Source: Breoghania sp. (GTDB lineage Bacteria; Pseudomonadota; Alphaproteobacteria; Rhizobiales; Stappiaceae). Taken from it: 64,000 bases of DNA. Shown here in pieces: positions 29,143 through 38,043 of this stretch. Both the position numbers and the translations under genes were made by a program. The DNA is taken from NCBI RefSeq assembly GCF_030066895.1, contig NZ_JASJAV010000016.1, positions 1 to 64,000 of the forward strand, in the 5' to 3' direction. The notes below the pieces were generated by a model. The model was not told the DNA's origin. It saw only the letters and a list, made by a program, of their open reading frames with translations, and ran no database searches. The first letter of the stretch is position 1. Each line of letters begins with the position of its first letter.

Positions 29143-30110
29143 CAAGCGCTTCAAAACGTGTGAAACGACCCAATGGCGGCTTTTACGGCCGCCATTTTCG
29201 TGAGAGCGCACCAATTATCCCCCGAAACTGCGACAACCCACAGCCCCTTGCCGCGAGTGCCATACGCGAGGATGCGCGCGCCAAGATCAACCTTGCCCTC
29301 CACGTGACCGGGCGACCAACCGACGGCTATCACGAACTCGATACGCTGGCAGCCTTCTCACCTCTGGGCGACGTGGTGGAGGCGACCCCAGCGCCCGACC
29401 TGTCACTGACCGTGACCGGCCCGTTCGCAAGCGATCTCGGCTTGAGCGACGACAATCTGGTGATACGGGCAGCAGGCGCCTTGCGAGAAGCTTTCTCCGT
29501 GGCGGAGGGCGCGCACCTGCGACTGGAGAAGAACCTGCCCGTCGCCTCCGGCATCGGCGGAGGTTCGGCCGATGCCGCCGCCACCTTGAGAGGGCTTGCC
29601 CGTCTCTGGAAGCTCGTTCCACACAGCCCGCGCATTGCCGAAATCGCCGCACGCCTTGGAGCCGACGTCCCCATGTGCCTCGCCTCCCGTCCTTTGCACG
29701 CAAGCGGCATCGGTGAGGTTCTGGCTCCCGTCGCAAGCCTGCCCATCGCGGGCGTCCTGCTCATCAACCCGCGCGTGGCGGTCGCGACACCGGCCATTTT
29801 CAAGGCATTGAAATCCCGGGAAAATCCGCCGCTTTCCGACATCCCGGCATTCGCCGATGCCCGGGCGCTGGCAGCGTGGCTGTCGACGACCCGCAACGAC
29901 CTTCAACAGCCCGCGATCGAGACCGCTCCCGTCATTGCGGAGGTCTTGTCAGCCTTGGAAGCCTTGCCCGGCACATTGCTCGCCCGCATGTCGGGCTCGG
30001 GCGCGACCTGCTTTGCGCTGTTTGAGAGAAGAAACGAAACCGAGACCGCAGCAGCCCTCGTCAGCGCCTCGCATCCCGACTGGTGGATCCGGGCAACAAC
30101 ACTCGGATAG
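29139..30110 (+). CDS. ispE: 4-diphosphocytidyl-2-C-methyl-D-erythritol kinase
   Basis: Fourth enzyme of the MEP isoprenoid pathway. 323 residues from GTG 29139 to TAG 30110; homologues are nearer 290. GHMP kinase motifs: ARAKINLALHVTGRPTDGYH at about residue 48, the phosphate loop LPVASGIGGGSADAAATL (about 130) and MSGSGATCFALF near the C-terminus. The excess is at the N-terminus: family similarity begins at REDARAKINL, just after an ATA codon at 29262-29264 where a start might be expected. Either GTG 29139 is used or an ancestral ATG has mutated. Otherwise intact and expected to be essential. Confidence 0.92.
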   Translation: MTSASKRVKRPNGGFYGRHFRESAPIIPRNCDNPQPLAASAIREDARAKINLALHVTGRPTDGYHELDTLAAFSPLGDVVEATPAPDLSLTVTGPFASDLGLSDDNLVIRAAGALREAFSVAEGAHLRLEKNLPVASGIGGGSADAAATLRGLARLWKLVPHSPRIAEIAARLGADVPMCLASRPLHASGIGEVLAPVASLPIAGVLLINPRVAVATPAIFKALKSRENPPLSDIPAFADARALAAWLSTTRNDLQQPAIETAPVIAEVLSALEALPGTLLARMSGSGATCFALFERRNETETAAALVSASHPDWWIRATTLG

Positions 30111-30130
30111 GCGACGGCGCCGATCTACCG

Positions 30131-30141
30131 CCCCCCCCCCC
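30131..30141. repeat. C11 homopolymer between convergent genes
   Basis: Eleven consecutive C between the 3-prime ends of ispE and ispB. A second tract of this length in the window, after G11 at 999-1009. Confidence 0.8.
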
Positions 30142-30170
30142 ACACATCAGCCAAACACAGAAACGCCACC

Positions 30171-31184
30171 TCAGTGCACCCGCTCGATGCAGAAATCGAC
30201 CACTTCGATCAGCGCCTTCTTGTGTTCGCCGTCGGGCAACGGCGCCAGTGCATCGCGGGCAACCGCACCGTAGTGGCGGGCGCGCTCGATCGTATCGGCG
30301 ATGGCACCCTGGGCGCTCATCATCTCGATCGCCTTTTCCAGATCGCCGTCGTTGATGTTGCCGTCTTCCAGGCAGCGATCCCAGAACTTGCGGTCCTCTT
30401 CGGAACCGCGACGATAGCTCAGCACCACAGGCAGTGTGATCTTGCCTTCGCGGAAATCGTCGCCCGTGCGCTTGCCGAGCGCTTCCGCCGATCCGCCGTA
30501 ATCCAGCGCATCGTCGACGAGCTGGAAGGCGAGCCCCAGATTGATACCGTAGGACTGACAGGCCGCACGTTGGGCCGGGGTGGCTTCGGCAATGATCGGC
30601 CCGACTTCCGCGGCTGCGGAAAAGAGAGCGGCGGTCTTGGCGCGGATGACGGCGAGATAGGCGTCTTCCGTCGTCTCGGTGTTCTTGGCGACACCGAGCT
30701 GCATCACCTCGCCTTCGGCGATAACGGCGGCGGCATCGGACAGCACGGCGAGCGCGTTCATGGAGCCGACATCGACCATCATCTTGAAGGCCTGCCCGAG
30801 CAGGAAATCGCCGACGAGCACGCTCGCCTGATTGCCCCAGAGCTTGCGCGCAGCCAGCTTGCCGCGGCGCATGTCGCTTTCATCGACGACATCGTCATGC
30901 AACAGCGTGGCGGTGTGCATGAACTCCACGCAGGCCGCGAGCTGGGTATGTCCGGAACCCTCGTAACCGAACATCTGCGCGGTCGCGATGGTCAGCATCG
31001 GCCGGAGCCGCTTGCCGCCAGAGGAGATCAGATGATTGGCGACTTCCGGGATCATCTCCACATCGGAGCCCGCCTTGGAAAGAATGATCCGGTTGACCTC
31101 CGCCATGCCGGGGGCAACAAGCCCGCTCAGCCGGGAGATACCTGCCGAATCGTCTTTTTCCTCGAATGGTACGACCACTCTCAC
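30171..31184 (-). CDS. ispB: Polyprenyl (octaprenyl/decaprenyl) diphosphate synthase
   Basis: Makes the long prenyl side chain of ubiquinone. 337 residues, GTG 31184 to TGA 30171, intact. Trans-prenyltransferase signatures in order: SSGGKRLRPML (about residue 54), the first Asp-rich motif LLHDDVVDESDMRRG (about 93), GDFLLGQAF, KTAALFSAAAEVG, and the second Asp-rich motif FQLVDDALDYGG (about 222). No membrane segment; peripheral. Small residues before the first Asp motif (HTATLLHDD) are consistent with a long-chain product; chain length is not determinable here. Convergent with ispE. Confidence 0.93.
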   Translation of the reverse strand: MRVVVPFEEKDDSAGISRLSGLVAPGMAEVNRIILSKAGSDVEMIPEVANHLISSGGKRLRPMLTIATAQMFGYEGSGHTQLAACVEFMHTATLLHDDVVDESDMRRGKLAARKLWGNQASVLVGDFLLGQAFKMMVDVGSMNALAVLSDAAAVIAEGEVMQLGVAKNTETTEDAYLAVIRAKTAALFSAAAEVGPIIAEATPAQRAACQSYGINLGLAFQLVDDALDYGGSAEALGKRTGDDFREGKITLPVVLSYRRGSEEDRKFWDRCLEDGNINDGDLEKAIEMMSAQGAIADTIERARHYGAVARDALAPLPDGEHKKALIEVVDFCIERVH

Positions 31185-31459
31185 GCCTGCCTTCTCCGCT
31201 TTTTCGACATTTCCGCGCGGACAATAGGTCGCCGAAGGTGGCTCGGCAAGCCAAGCCTTTGTCGGGGACGCCTGGAGCGCGCACTTGCGGCGACTCTGCG
31301 CGAATGCAAAGGTTTTCGTGACCGCTTTTAACTCCCCTTGCGTGTTACGAGACGCAAATCGCCGGGCCGTTTCCGACGCCTGCGGGGAGAAACGATCATT
31401 CGCCGTCGCAATCGCGGCACAATGCTCTAGATTTGTCGCAAATCACGGGACCCAGAGCC

Positions 31460-31855
31460 TTGGAAGAACTCCTGAAAACCAAAGACCCGGTCACGATCTC
31501 CTATGTCGAGGCGCTGCTCGACGAGGCGGGGATACATTACCTGCTGCTCGACGGGAACATGAGCGTGATGGAGGGCTCGCTCGGCATGCTGCCGCGCCGG
31601 GTTCTGGTGGAAAGCGGCGCACTTCAGTCAGCCCGGCAGATCCTCGGCAACGCCGGACTGGGGGTCGAACTGGCGCCCTTGGGGAGACGAAAAGGTGAGC
31701 GAAAGCGACACCGAACCAGACGACATCGGGGCCGGCGAACCGCAGACGACCTACGACAAGTTCCTGGGCGGAAAGGTGAAATTACTCCAGCCCAAGACCC
31801 GCCACCACCGCAGTGGCCTCGATGCGGTGATGCTGGCGGCCTCCCTTCCCACTGA
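31460..31855 (+). CDS. DUF2007 protein with abnormal C-terminal extension
   Basis: A TTG at 31460 starts MEELLKTKDPVTISYVEALL, and the family core follows (HYLLLDGNMSVMEGSLGMLP, RRVLVESGALQSARQIL). DUF2007 proteins normally end about 75 residues in, around VELAPLG. Here no stop occurs and the frame runs on for some 55 Arg-rich residues inside the next gene, an overlap of 161 bases. Loss of the stop by a small indel near 31690 is the simplest explanation. The DUF2007 fold is suspected to bind metal or a signalling partner. Core probably functional; tail probably spurious. Confidence 0.65.
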   Translation: MEELLKTKDPVTISYVEALLDEAGIHYLLLDGNMSVMEGSLGMLPRRVLVESGALQSARQILGNAGLGVELAPLGRRKGERKRHRTRRHRGRRTADDLRQVPGRKGEITPAQDPPPPQWPRCGDAGGLPSH

Positions 31856-32498
31856 CCTCACCGGCCGGGTCGTCGATCTGGGGGCGGGGGCAGGCGCCGC
31901 AGGGATGTGCGCGGCCGCACGCGTTGCGGGGATATCCGTCACGCTGGTCGAGCGCGAAAAGACGCTTCTGCAACTCGCCCGACAGAGCCTAACGCTGCCC
32001 GCGAACGCGCAATTTGCCGAACGAATTCAGATCCTTGATGCGGATGTCACCGCGCCGGGCCGCGACCGGAAGGAGCGCGGGCTGATGCCGGGCATGGCCG
32101 ATCACGTCATCATGAATCCGCCCTTTTACGACACCCGTCACCGCGCCTCGCCGCACGAGGCCCGCGCCGAGGCGCATGCTCTGGCCGACGGCGGGCTCGA
32201 CCGCTGGTGCCGCACCGCCTCCGATTTGCTCGTCTCCGGCGGCTCGGTGACCCTGATTTTCCGCGCCGACGGCCTTGCCGACGCGCTTGAGGCGATGGTC
32301 GGACGTTTCGGCCAACTCATTGTTTTCCCTATATTTCCTCGCTCCGGCGAGGCCGCGGTCCGGATCATTCTCCACGGCATTCGTGGCTCTCGCGGGCCGA
32401 TGAGACTGCGCGAAGGACTGGTCCTGCACCGCCCCGAATCCGACTTCACCCCGAAGGTCGAGGCGATCCTGCGCGAGGGAGCCGGACTGGTTTTGTGA
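31695..32498 (+). CDS. TrmN6-like tRNA1(Val) adenine-N6 methyltransferase
   Basis: 267 residues, GTG 31695 to TGA 32498. SAM-binding motif I VVDLGAGAGAAGMCAAARV (about residue 58), acidic loop LVEREKTL, and the catalytic motif VIMNPPFYD (about 138), typical of N6-adenine methyltransferases of the YfiC/TrmN6 type. Homologues modify A37 of tRNA1(Val). The motif I spelling GAGAGAAG instead of GAGTGVLG is slightly unusual. Placement after ispB and DUF2007 is typical for Rhizobiales. Confidence 0.85.
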   Translation: MSESDTEPDDIGAGEPQTTYDKFLGGKVKLLQPKTRHHRSGLDAVMLAASLPTDLTGRVVDLGAGAGAAGMCAAARVAGISVTLVEREKTLLQLARQSLTLPANAQFAERIQILDADVTAPGRDRKERGLMPGMADHVIMNPPFYDTRHRASPHEARAEAHALADGGLDRWCRTASDLLVSGGSVTLIFRADGLADALEAMVGRFGQLIVFPIFPRSGEAAVRIILHGIRGSRGPMRLREGLVLHRPESDFTPKVEAILREGAGLVL

Positions 32499-32534
32499 CA
32501 CGTTCAGGCGGAAGCTTGACGCCTCGCCCTCTCC

Positions 32535-32805
32535 TCACTGCAGCAGCATCGAAACATTGACATTTCGCCAGCGCGTCGGGCCGATGATGCTCTTGTGGGC
32601 GAAGCGGACGGAATGGGAGGGTTCCGATCAACTCATTGATCCAAAACCGTAAAAAGCGCCTGAGCTCGAGATATTTCGGGGCGAGGTCCCACGTCTGCCA
32701 CAGAAAGGTCTGCAACAGTCCCGGGTGATCGGGCATGTGGTAGAGAATTTCCGCCGTCGTCAGTCCGTAGCCGCGCATCTGGGCGCTCAATTCCGATCTG
32801 GCCAT
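32535..32805 (-). pseudogene. usg: Usg family protein, C-terminal frameshift
   Basis: ATG 32805 opens MARSELSAQMRGYGLTTAEI, then YHMPDHPGLLQTFLWQTWDL, a near-complete Usg family signature. After ELIGTL the frame shifts: the normal end (HSVRFAHKSIIGPTRWRNVN) is in the next frame to TGA 32535, consistent with one extra C near 32610. As written, translation runs on to 32446 with an unrelated Arg-rich tail. Usg proteins of alphaproteobacteria are about 90 residues and of unknown role. The conserved N-terminal two-thirds are intact. Confidence 0.8.
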
Positions 32806-32980
32806 CGCTTGTCTCCATCCGTTGCACCATGGAGACAAGTTTCGGACCGCTTTCACAAACCGACAAGACGGAAAATACAGATTATTTATTAAAATCATAA
32901 TGTTAGAAGAAACGCTCCGGGAGTGCTGCCATCGATTTGAATCCGATTAAAATTCGTTTCGAATTTGCTTCGAATTTCTC

Positions 32981-33331
32981 TCACCCGCGAAGATCCTTCA
33001 AATAGGCGATGAAGGCCGAAATCTGTTCCGGCTCCCAGGCGATTTCCGGCATACCCTCATGGCCGGTGACGATACCCTCCGCCAGCGCCTCCTCCAGTTG
33101 CTCGACCGGGTAGCGCTTGTAGAGATCGCGGAAGGCGGGGGCCTTGCTCTCCGGGCTGACGTCGTCGCGCGCGATCGCATGGCAGGCGGCGCATTCCTCC
33201 TCCGCCAGCGCCAGACCGGCGCGAACCTCGGGCGATTTATCCCCCTCCTTTTCCGCCGAATCCGCGACCACCGTCAGCGCTACCGCCCAGGCCAGCGCAC
33301 CGATGAGTGCTCCCTTCCAACCGTTCGTCAT
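32981..33331 (-). CDS. Class I cytochrome c, periplasmic
   Basis: 116 residues, ATG 33331 to TGA 32981, intact. A signal peptide (ALIGALAWAVALTVVADSA) is followed by the haem-attachment motif CAACH (about residue 47) and an axial Met in HEGMPEIAW (about 93). Single haem, soluble in the periplasm. It lies 42 bases downstream of pcaD on the same strand, which may be coincidental. Electron-transfer partner unknown. Confidence 0.9.
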   Translation of the reverse strand: MTNGWKGALIGALAWAVALTVVADSAEKEGDKSPEVRAGLALAEEECAACHAIARDDVSPESKAPAFRDLYKRYPVEQLEEALAEGIVTGHEGMPEIAWEPEQISAFIAYLKDLRG

Positions 33332-33373
33332 CTCGTCCCTCTCCCTTTGCCCCGATAAGACCGGTCGTGCGCC

Positions 33374-34162
33374 TCAGCCGTTTAGAAAATCGCTCAGCGC
33401 CGTGTTGAACAGCGCAGCCTGCTCGATATTGGAAAGATGCGCGGCATCGCTGAGCACCACGAGTTCGGACCCGGCAATCGCCTCGGCGATCTGATGGGCG
33501 TGATCGGGCGGCGTGGCGGGATCTTCGGCCCCTGCGATCACCAGCACCGGATTGTCGATCGCCTTGATAGTCTGGCGCTGATCCATCGCCGCGATCGCCT
33601 CGCAACACCCGGCGTAACCTTCCGGATTCGTGCCAAGGATCATCGACGAAATACGTGCGACCTGTTCCGGTTCGCGGGTCTGGAAGCCGGGCGTGAACCA
33701 GCGGTTGACCACCGCCTCCACGACCGCCCCCATCCCGTCCGCCCGCACCGTCGCCGCCCGATGACGCCACATTTCTTCGGTCGGCAGATAGGCGGCTGTG
33801 TTGGCATAGACCATCTTGTCGAAACGCTCGCCCGCATTGGTGCCGAGCCACATGCCGACCATGCCGCCCTTGGAAAGCCCGTATAGTAATCGGCCTTTTC
33901 CAGCCCCAGCGAATCCATCAGGCTCAGCACGTCGCGGCCCAGCCTCTCGATCGAATAGGGCCCCTTCGGCGCACCCGATTGGTCCGTGCCTGCGACTGAC
34001 GTAGCGCAGAACCCGTCGCCCGGCCGACAGCGCCTCCATCTGGTCGTCCCACATGCCGAGATCGGTGCCCAGCGAATTGGAGAACACCAGCACCGGCGCA
34101 TCGGCCGCGCCTTCGAATTCGTAGTTGAGTTCGATGCCGTCATCGGTCGTGATCTTGGGCAT
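33374..34162 (-). pseudogene. pcaD: 3-oxoadipate enol-lactonase, out-of-frame central block
   Basis: PcaD hydrolyses beta-ketoadipate enol-lactone in protocatechuate breakdown. ATG 34162 (MPKITTDDGIELNYEFEG) to TAG 33374, about 262 residues, normal. Oxyanion segment PVLVFSNSLGTDLGMWDDQM and, in the same frame, nucleophile elbow GLSKGGMVG, acid region LVIAGAEDPATPP and His SDAAHLSNIEQ. Between about 33890 and 33990 some 40 residues are shifted: HGQSGAPKGPYSIERLGRD lies in another frame. One extra C near 33980 and a two-base gain near 33888 compensate, so the frame stays open. Probably inactive. Confidence 0.85.
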
Positions 34163-35005
34163 GGTCGACGACCGCCCTTGCCCGGAGCCGCGGGCTCGAA
34201 AACCTCGCCCACCTCCGTCTGCATCATCAACACTATATCGCCCGCGATCTTGCCCATGATCCCGGCAACCGCGCCCAACGCCTCGCCGATTTCGGCAATC
34301 CGCTCGCGGGTGGTGAACCACGGCACGGACGGCGCCTGAAGCATCAGCTCCACTGCCAGCTCATCGCGAACCTGCACCCCGTGCGCCCCCAGCGAGGCGA
34401 GCGTGCCGACCGCACCGCCAAATTGCAGCGCAAGCGAATGCGTCGATCACCCCGTCGATCCGCGCAATCATCCGCGAGACGGAATCCAGCCAAGTGGCGG
34501 TCTTCAAACCAAATACAGACGGAATGCCCTGCTGCAGGAAACCCCGCCCGACCATGGTCGTCTTGCGATGGCAATCGATGAGAACGGCTGCGGCCTCGCC
34601 AAGCCGCAACAGGTCCTTCTTGAGGAGCCGCAATCCGTTGCGCGCCTGCAGCATCATGCCGGTATCGATGACATCCTGGCTGGTCGCGCCCCAATGGACA
34701 TATCCGGCCGCCTCGCCCTCCACCTTGGCGGTCAGCGCCTTGACGAGCGGAATGGCGACATTGCCGCCGAGCGGTACCTTCTCGCCGATTTCACCGAAAT
34801 CGTAGAGATCGACCCGCGCCTTTTCGCCGATCGCGTCCCCGACCCCGTGCGGCACCACGCCGAGCCGCGACTGGACACGGGCAAGGGCCGACTCGAAATC
34901 CAGCATCGCCTGTACACGTGCCGTATCGTTCCAGATCGCGCGCATCGGCGCGGTCGAGAACAGACCGTCCAGAACTTGTGAATCGATTGCGCCGACACCA
35001 CCCAC
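34163..35005 (-). pseudogene. pcaB: 3-carboxy-cis,cis-muconate cycloisomerase, 3-prime deleted and frameshifted
   Basis: PcaB forms gamma-carboxymuconolactone, two steps before PcaD. GTG 35005 is well spaced from GGAGG. Fumarase/aspartase superfamily parts: FSTAPMRAIWNDTARVQAML, YVHWGATSQDVIDTG (conserved region 2), GRGFLQQGIPSVFGLKTATW. A frameshift near 34435 precedes GGAVGTLASLGAHG. The signature loop reads EPAAPGKGG and then, with a base missing, SSTMP; here the gene ends and pcaD begins (MPKITTDDG). Homologues continue HKRNPV plus some 100-150 residues. The junction is at ATGCCC, shared by both parents. Confidence 0.85.
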
Positions 35006-35226
35006 GGCCCATTACCTCCCTTGCGTCGCTTTTCCTTAAACAGCGTCCCCTGATTAGAACAACAGGGCGCGGGATGAAATCATTCAAATCGGAAAAATGC
35101 GATGACAGCCGACAGGGATAGGCTTGAGGAACGATTGCACCCGACCTTGCGGAACGTTAGCGAGGAAGGGGGAACAATATTGAGAAGGCGCAGGGAGCAA
35201 GTCCGAGGGAGACACGGGACATCGAG

Positions 35227-35276
35227 CTTCTTTCGGTTGTCATCCCCGCCTTCGCGGGGATGACAACCGAAAGAAG
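35227..35276. repeat. R1 core as a perfect 23-base hairpin
   Basis: Arms 35227-35249 and 35254-35276 are exact inverse complements (outer CTTCTTTCGGTTGTCATCCC) around a 4-base loop CTTC. This is the R1 core with flanks extended into a perfect palindrome. Located in the 421-base gap between pcaB and the MoxR-like gene, which otherwise holds nothing recognised. Confidence 0.9.
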
Positions 35277-35426
35277 GGAACGACAAATTCTTCAAAAGAC
35301 GAACGCCCCTTCCCGGCGCCATCACGAAAAGCGAACGGAACGCATGAACAAGAAACGGCCCGCAAGGGCGCGGCGCTGCCGCAATCGATCGATGAGACCC
35401 TGACGCTTCTGTCATCGGCCGACTAT

Positions 35427-36284
35427 GTGGCCGAGCGGTCGCTTGCCACGGTGCTCTATCTCGCCTTGAAGATGCAGCGGCCGCTGTTTCTGGAGGGCGA
35501 GGCGGGCGTCGGCAAGACCGAGATCGCCAAGGTGCTGTCGGCAACGCTGGGGCGCGATCTCATCCGCCTGCAATGCTACGAGGGGCTCGACGTTTCCACC
35601 GCCGTCTACGAATGGAACTATGCCGCGCAGATGGTGGAAATCCGGATGGCGGAGGCCTCCGGCGAGACGGACCGCACCGAACTTGCCCAGAACATCTTCT
35701 CCGAGCACTTCCTGATCGAACGCCCGGTGCTGCAGGCCATGCGGCCGCATCTTTCCGGCCCACCGGTTTTCCTGATCGACGAACTCCACCGTGCCGACGA
35801 AGCTTTTGAGGCATTCTTGCTGGAGGTGCTGTCGGACAGTCAGGTCACGATCCCCGAACTCAGCACCATCCGCGCACCGGAACCGCCCATCGTCATCATC
35901 ACCACCAACCGCACCCGCGAGATCCACGACGCGCCGAAGCGGCGCTGTCTCTATCACTGGGTCGATTACCCGGACGCGGACCGCGAACTGACCATCGTGC
36001 ACACCAAGGTGCCCGGTGTGAACGAGCGGCTGTCGGCGGAAGTGGTCGCCTTCGTGCAGAAGCTGCGCTCCGACTTCGAGCTGTTCAAGCAGCCGGGCGT
36101 CGCGGAGACGATCGACTGGGCAACCGCGCTGACCGAACTCGACCAGCTTACGCTTGGCCCGGAAACGGTGACCGACACGCTGGGCACTCTGCTGAAGTAC
36201 CAGGACGACATCGAACCCATCCAGGGCTCCGAGGCCAAGCGGATCGGGGATGAGTTGAAGAAGGAGATGGTGACGGGGATGTGA
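35427..36284 (+). CDS. MoxR-type AAA+ ATPase (CoxD-like)
   Basis: 285 residues from GTG 35427 to TGA 36284. Walker A GEAGVGKTE (about residue 24), pore/ELHR region FLIDELHRADEAFEAFLLE (Walker B, about 113), sensor 1 VIITTNRTRE, arginine finger region RRCLYHWVDYPD. MoxR ATPases remodel partner proteins and pair with VWA proteins, one of which follows. An ATG at 35344 with upstream codons (AALPQSIDETLTLL) would give the usual N-terminus, but a base is missing just after that ATG. The GTG start may rescue expression with about 25 residues lost; the ATPase core is intact. Confidence 0.8.
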   Translation: MAERSLATVLYLALKMQRPLFLEGEAGVGKTEIAKVLSATLGRDLIRLQCYEGLDVSTAVYEWNYAAQMVEIRMAEASGETDRTELAQNIFSEHFLIERPVLQAMRPHLSGPPVFLIDELHRADEAFEAFLLEVLSDSQVTIPELSTIRAPEPPIVIITTNRTREIHDAPKRRCLYHWVDYPDADRELTIVHTKVPGVNERLSAEVVAFVQKLRSDFELFKQPGVAETIDWATALTELDQLTLGPETVTDTLGTLLKYQDDIEPIQGSEAKRIGDELKKEMVTGM

Positions 36285-36310
36285 GGAGAGTGAAAGCACG
36301 TCCCCCTAGA

Positions 36311-36414
36311 TTGTCATCCCCGCGCAGGCGGGGATCCAGCATTCCAGAGACCGTTCAGTGTGACTCAAATGGCCGCCTGTGGTTACTGGATCCCCGCCTG
36401 CGCGGGGATGACAA
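36311..36414. repeat. R1, copy C, with perfect 29-base terminal inverted repeats
   Basis: 36311-36339 and 36386-36414 are exact inverse complements starting TTGTCATCCCCGCGCAGGCG. Sits between the MoxR-like and VWA genes, splitting a normally tight pair. Confidence 0.9.
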
Positions 36415-36498
36415 TTGTGCTTGTGTCATTTTGCGACGACCGTCTTGACGGATGAACCGCTTGCTCCCTCTTTCAAAACCGCCCCTTCTGCCCGAACC

Positions 36499-37717
36499 AT
36501 GGCAAACCAGGCAATGACCGACACCACCTCCTCCGAACCAGGCGCCTTGGCCGACAACATCGTGCATTTCGCGCGTGCGCTTCGGGCCGCGGGGCTGCCC
36601 GTCGGCCCCTCCGCGGTCATCGATGCCATCCGCGCGGTGGAGGGGGCGGGCTCGCCAGCCGGGAAAACTTCTACTGGACGCTGCATGCGATCCTCGTGAA
36701 GAAGCACGACCAGCATCCGGTCTTCCATGAGGCCTTCCGCATCTTCTGGCGCTCGCGCGGGCTGGTGGAGAAGATGCTGGCCCTGCTCTCCACCGTCGCC
36801 CCGCCGCGAGGCGAGCCGGAAAAGCCCAAGGAGGCCAGCGTCGCTAATGCCCTGCAACAGGAAACGGTGCGCGAGGCGAAGGAAACCAAGCCGGAAATCG
36901 AGATCGACGCCCGCTTCACCGTCTCTGGCGCGGAGGTGTTGCAGACCAAGAATTTCGCGCAGATGTCGGCCGACGAGATAGCCCGGGCGAAGGCCGCCCT
37001 TGCCCGGCTGGTGCTGCCGATCGACACCGTCCGTCACGCCGCCTAGTCGCCTCCGCCATCCGCGCGCGGGTCGATCCGCGCCGCTCCATGCGGGCATCAA
37101 TGCGCGCCGGCGGCGACATGATCGCGCTGAAATACCGGAAGCCCGCGGAGATCCATCCGCCCATCGTGACGCTGTGGGACATCTCCGGCTCCATAAGCCA
37201 ATACACCCGCATCTTCCTGCATGCGCTGACCGAGAACCGGCGCAAGGTGCACACGTTTCTGTTCGGCACGCGGCTGACCAACGTCACCCGCCAGCTCGCC
37301 ATGAAGGATCCGGACGAGGCGCTGGACGCCTGCACCGATGCGGTAGACGATTGGTCGGGCGGCACGCGGATCGCCACCGCGCTGCACGAATTCAATCGCA
37401 AATGGTCGCGCCGGGTGATGCATGGCGGCGCCATCGTGCTGCTGATCACCGACGGGCTCGAACGCGACACGGACGAGGATCTCACTCCTGAAATGGACCG
37501 GCTGCACCGTTCCTGCCGCAGGCTGATCTGGCTGAACCCGCTCCTGCGGTTCGACCGTTTCGAGGCCCACGCCCGAGGCGTGCGCACCATGCTGCCCCAC
37601 GTGGACGAGTTCCGCTCCGTCCACTCGCTGGAAGCGATCGAGGACCTGTGCAAGGCGCTAGCCGGCGATGGGACGGGGGCGGAGGATCCGCAGGACTGGC
37701 TGAAGAAGGTGAGCTGA
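36499..37717 (+). pseudogene. CoxE-like VWA-domain protein, two frameshifts
   Basis: ATG 36499 (or 36514) starts TSSEPGALADNIVHFARALR. Frameshift near 36655 (at SPAGKT/NFYWTLHA) leads to HQHPVFHEAFRIFW-type sequence and TKNFAQMSADEIARAKAALA; a second near 37045 leads to RRSMRASMRAGGDMIALKYR. The VWA domain has the MIDAS motif DISGS, and HTFLFGTRLTNVT, GGTRIATAL and LLITDGLERD complete it, ending at TGA 37717. Full length, about 405 codons. CoxE-type proteins partner MoxR ATPases, for instance in carbon monoxide dehydrogenase maturation; no cox structural gene is here. Confidence 0.85.
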
Positions 37718-37777
37718 GCGGGGACGATAGCTTCATTCTGAATGGCGGGCATGAACTGGGCACGTTTTGCTCCAACC

Positions 37778-37884
37778 TGTCATCCCCGCGCAGACGGGGA
37801 TTCAGTAACCACCGGATCAGGTTTGTAGCGCGAGAACCGCGAACGTCTCTGGAATGCTGAATCGCCGCCTGCGCGGGGATGACA
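37778..37884. repeat. R1, copy D
   Basis: TGTCATCCCCGCGCAGACGG at one end and GCCTGCGCGGGGATGACAA at the other, with diverged inner sequence. Between the VWA and livK 3-prime ends. Confidence 0.85.
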
Positions 37885-37976
37885 ATTGTGCTTGGGGCAC
37901 TTGCTCACGGCATCTCAAAGGATAGGCGACACACACCGTCCCAGCCTTTCACCTTCCACCGCACTCCCCACGAATA

Positions 37977-38010
37977 CAAAAAGGCCCCTGGCGCGAACGC
38001 CGGAGGCTCT
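37977..38010 (-). terminator. Rho-independent terminator of the liv operon
   Basis: Minus strand: GCCTCCGGCG, loop TTCG, CGCCAGGGGC, then TTTTTG. One wobble and one mismatch in the stem. About 35 bases after the livK stop. Confidence 0.75.
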
Positions 38011-38043
38011 GTCTCGCGAGAACGCGAAGACCCATACGGCCGA

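Noticed and set aside
30111..30170. Terminator between ispE and ispB
   Set aside because: The C11 tract is conspicuous but no hairpin followed by T residues could be formed on either strand.
35227..37884. CRISPR array from the repeated GTCATCCCCGCG sequences
   Set aside because: The copies are far apart, inverted, of uneven spacing and part of intergenic palindromes; no cas genes are present.
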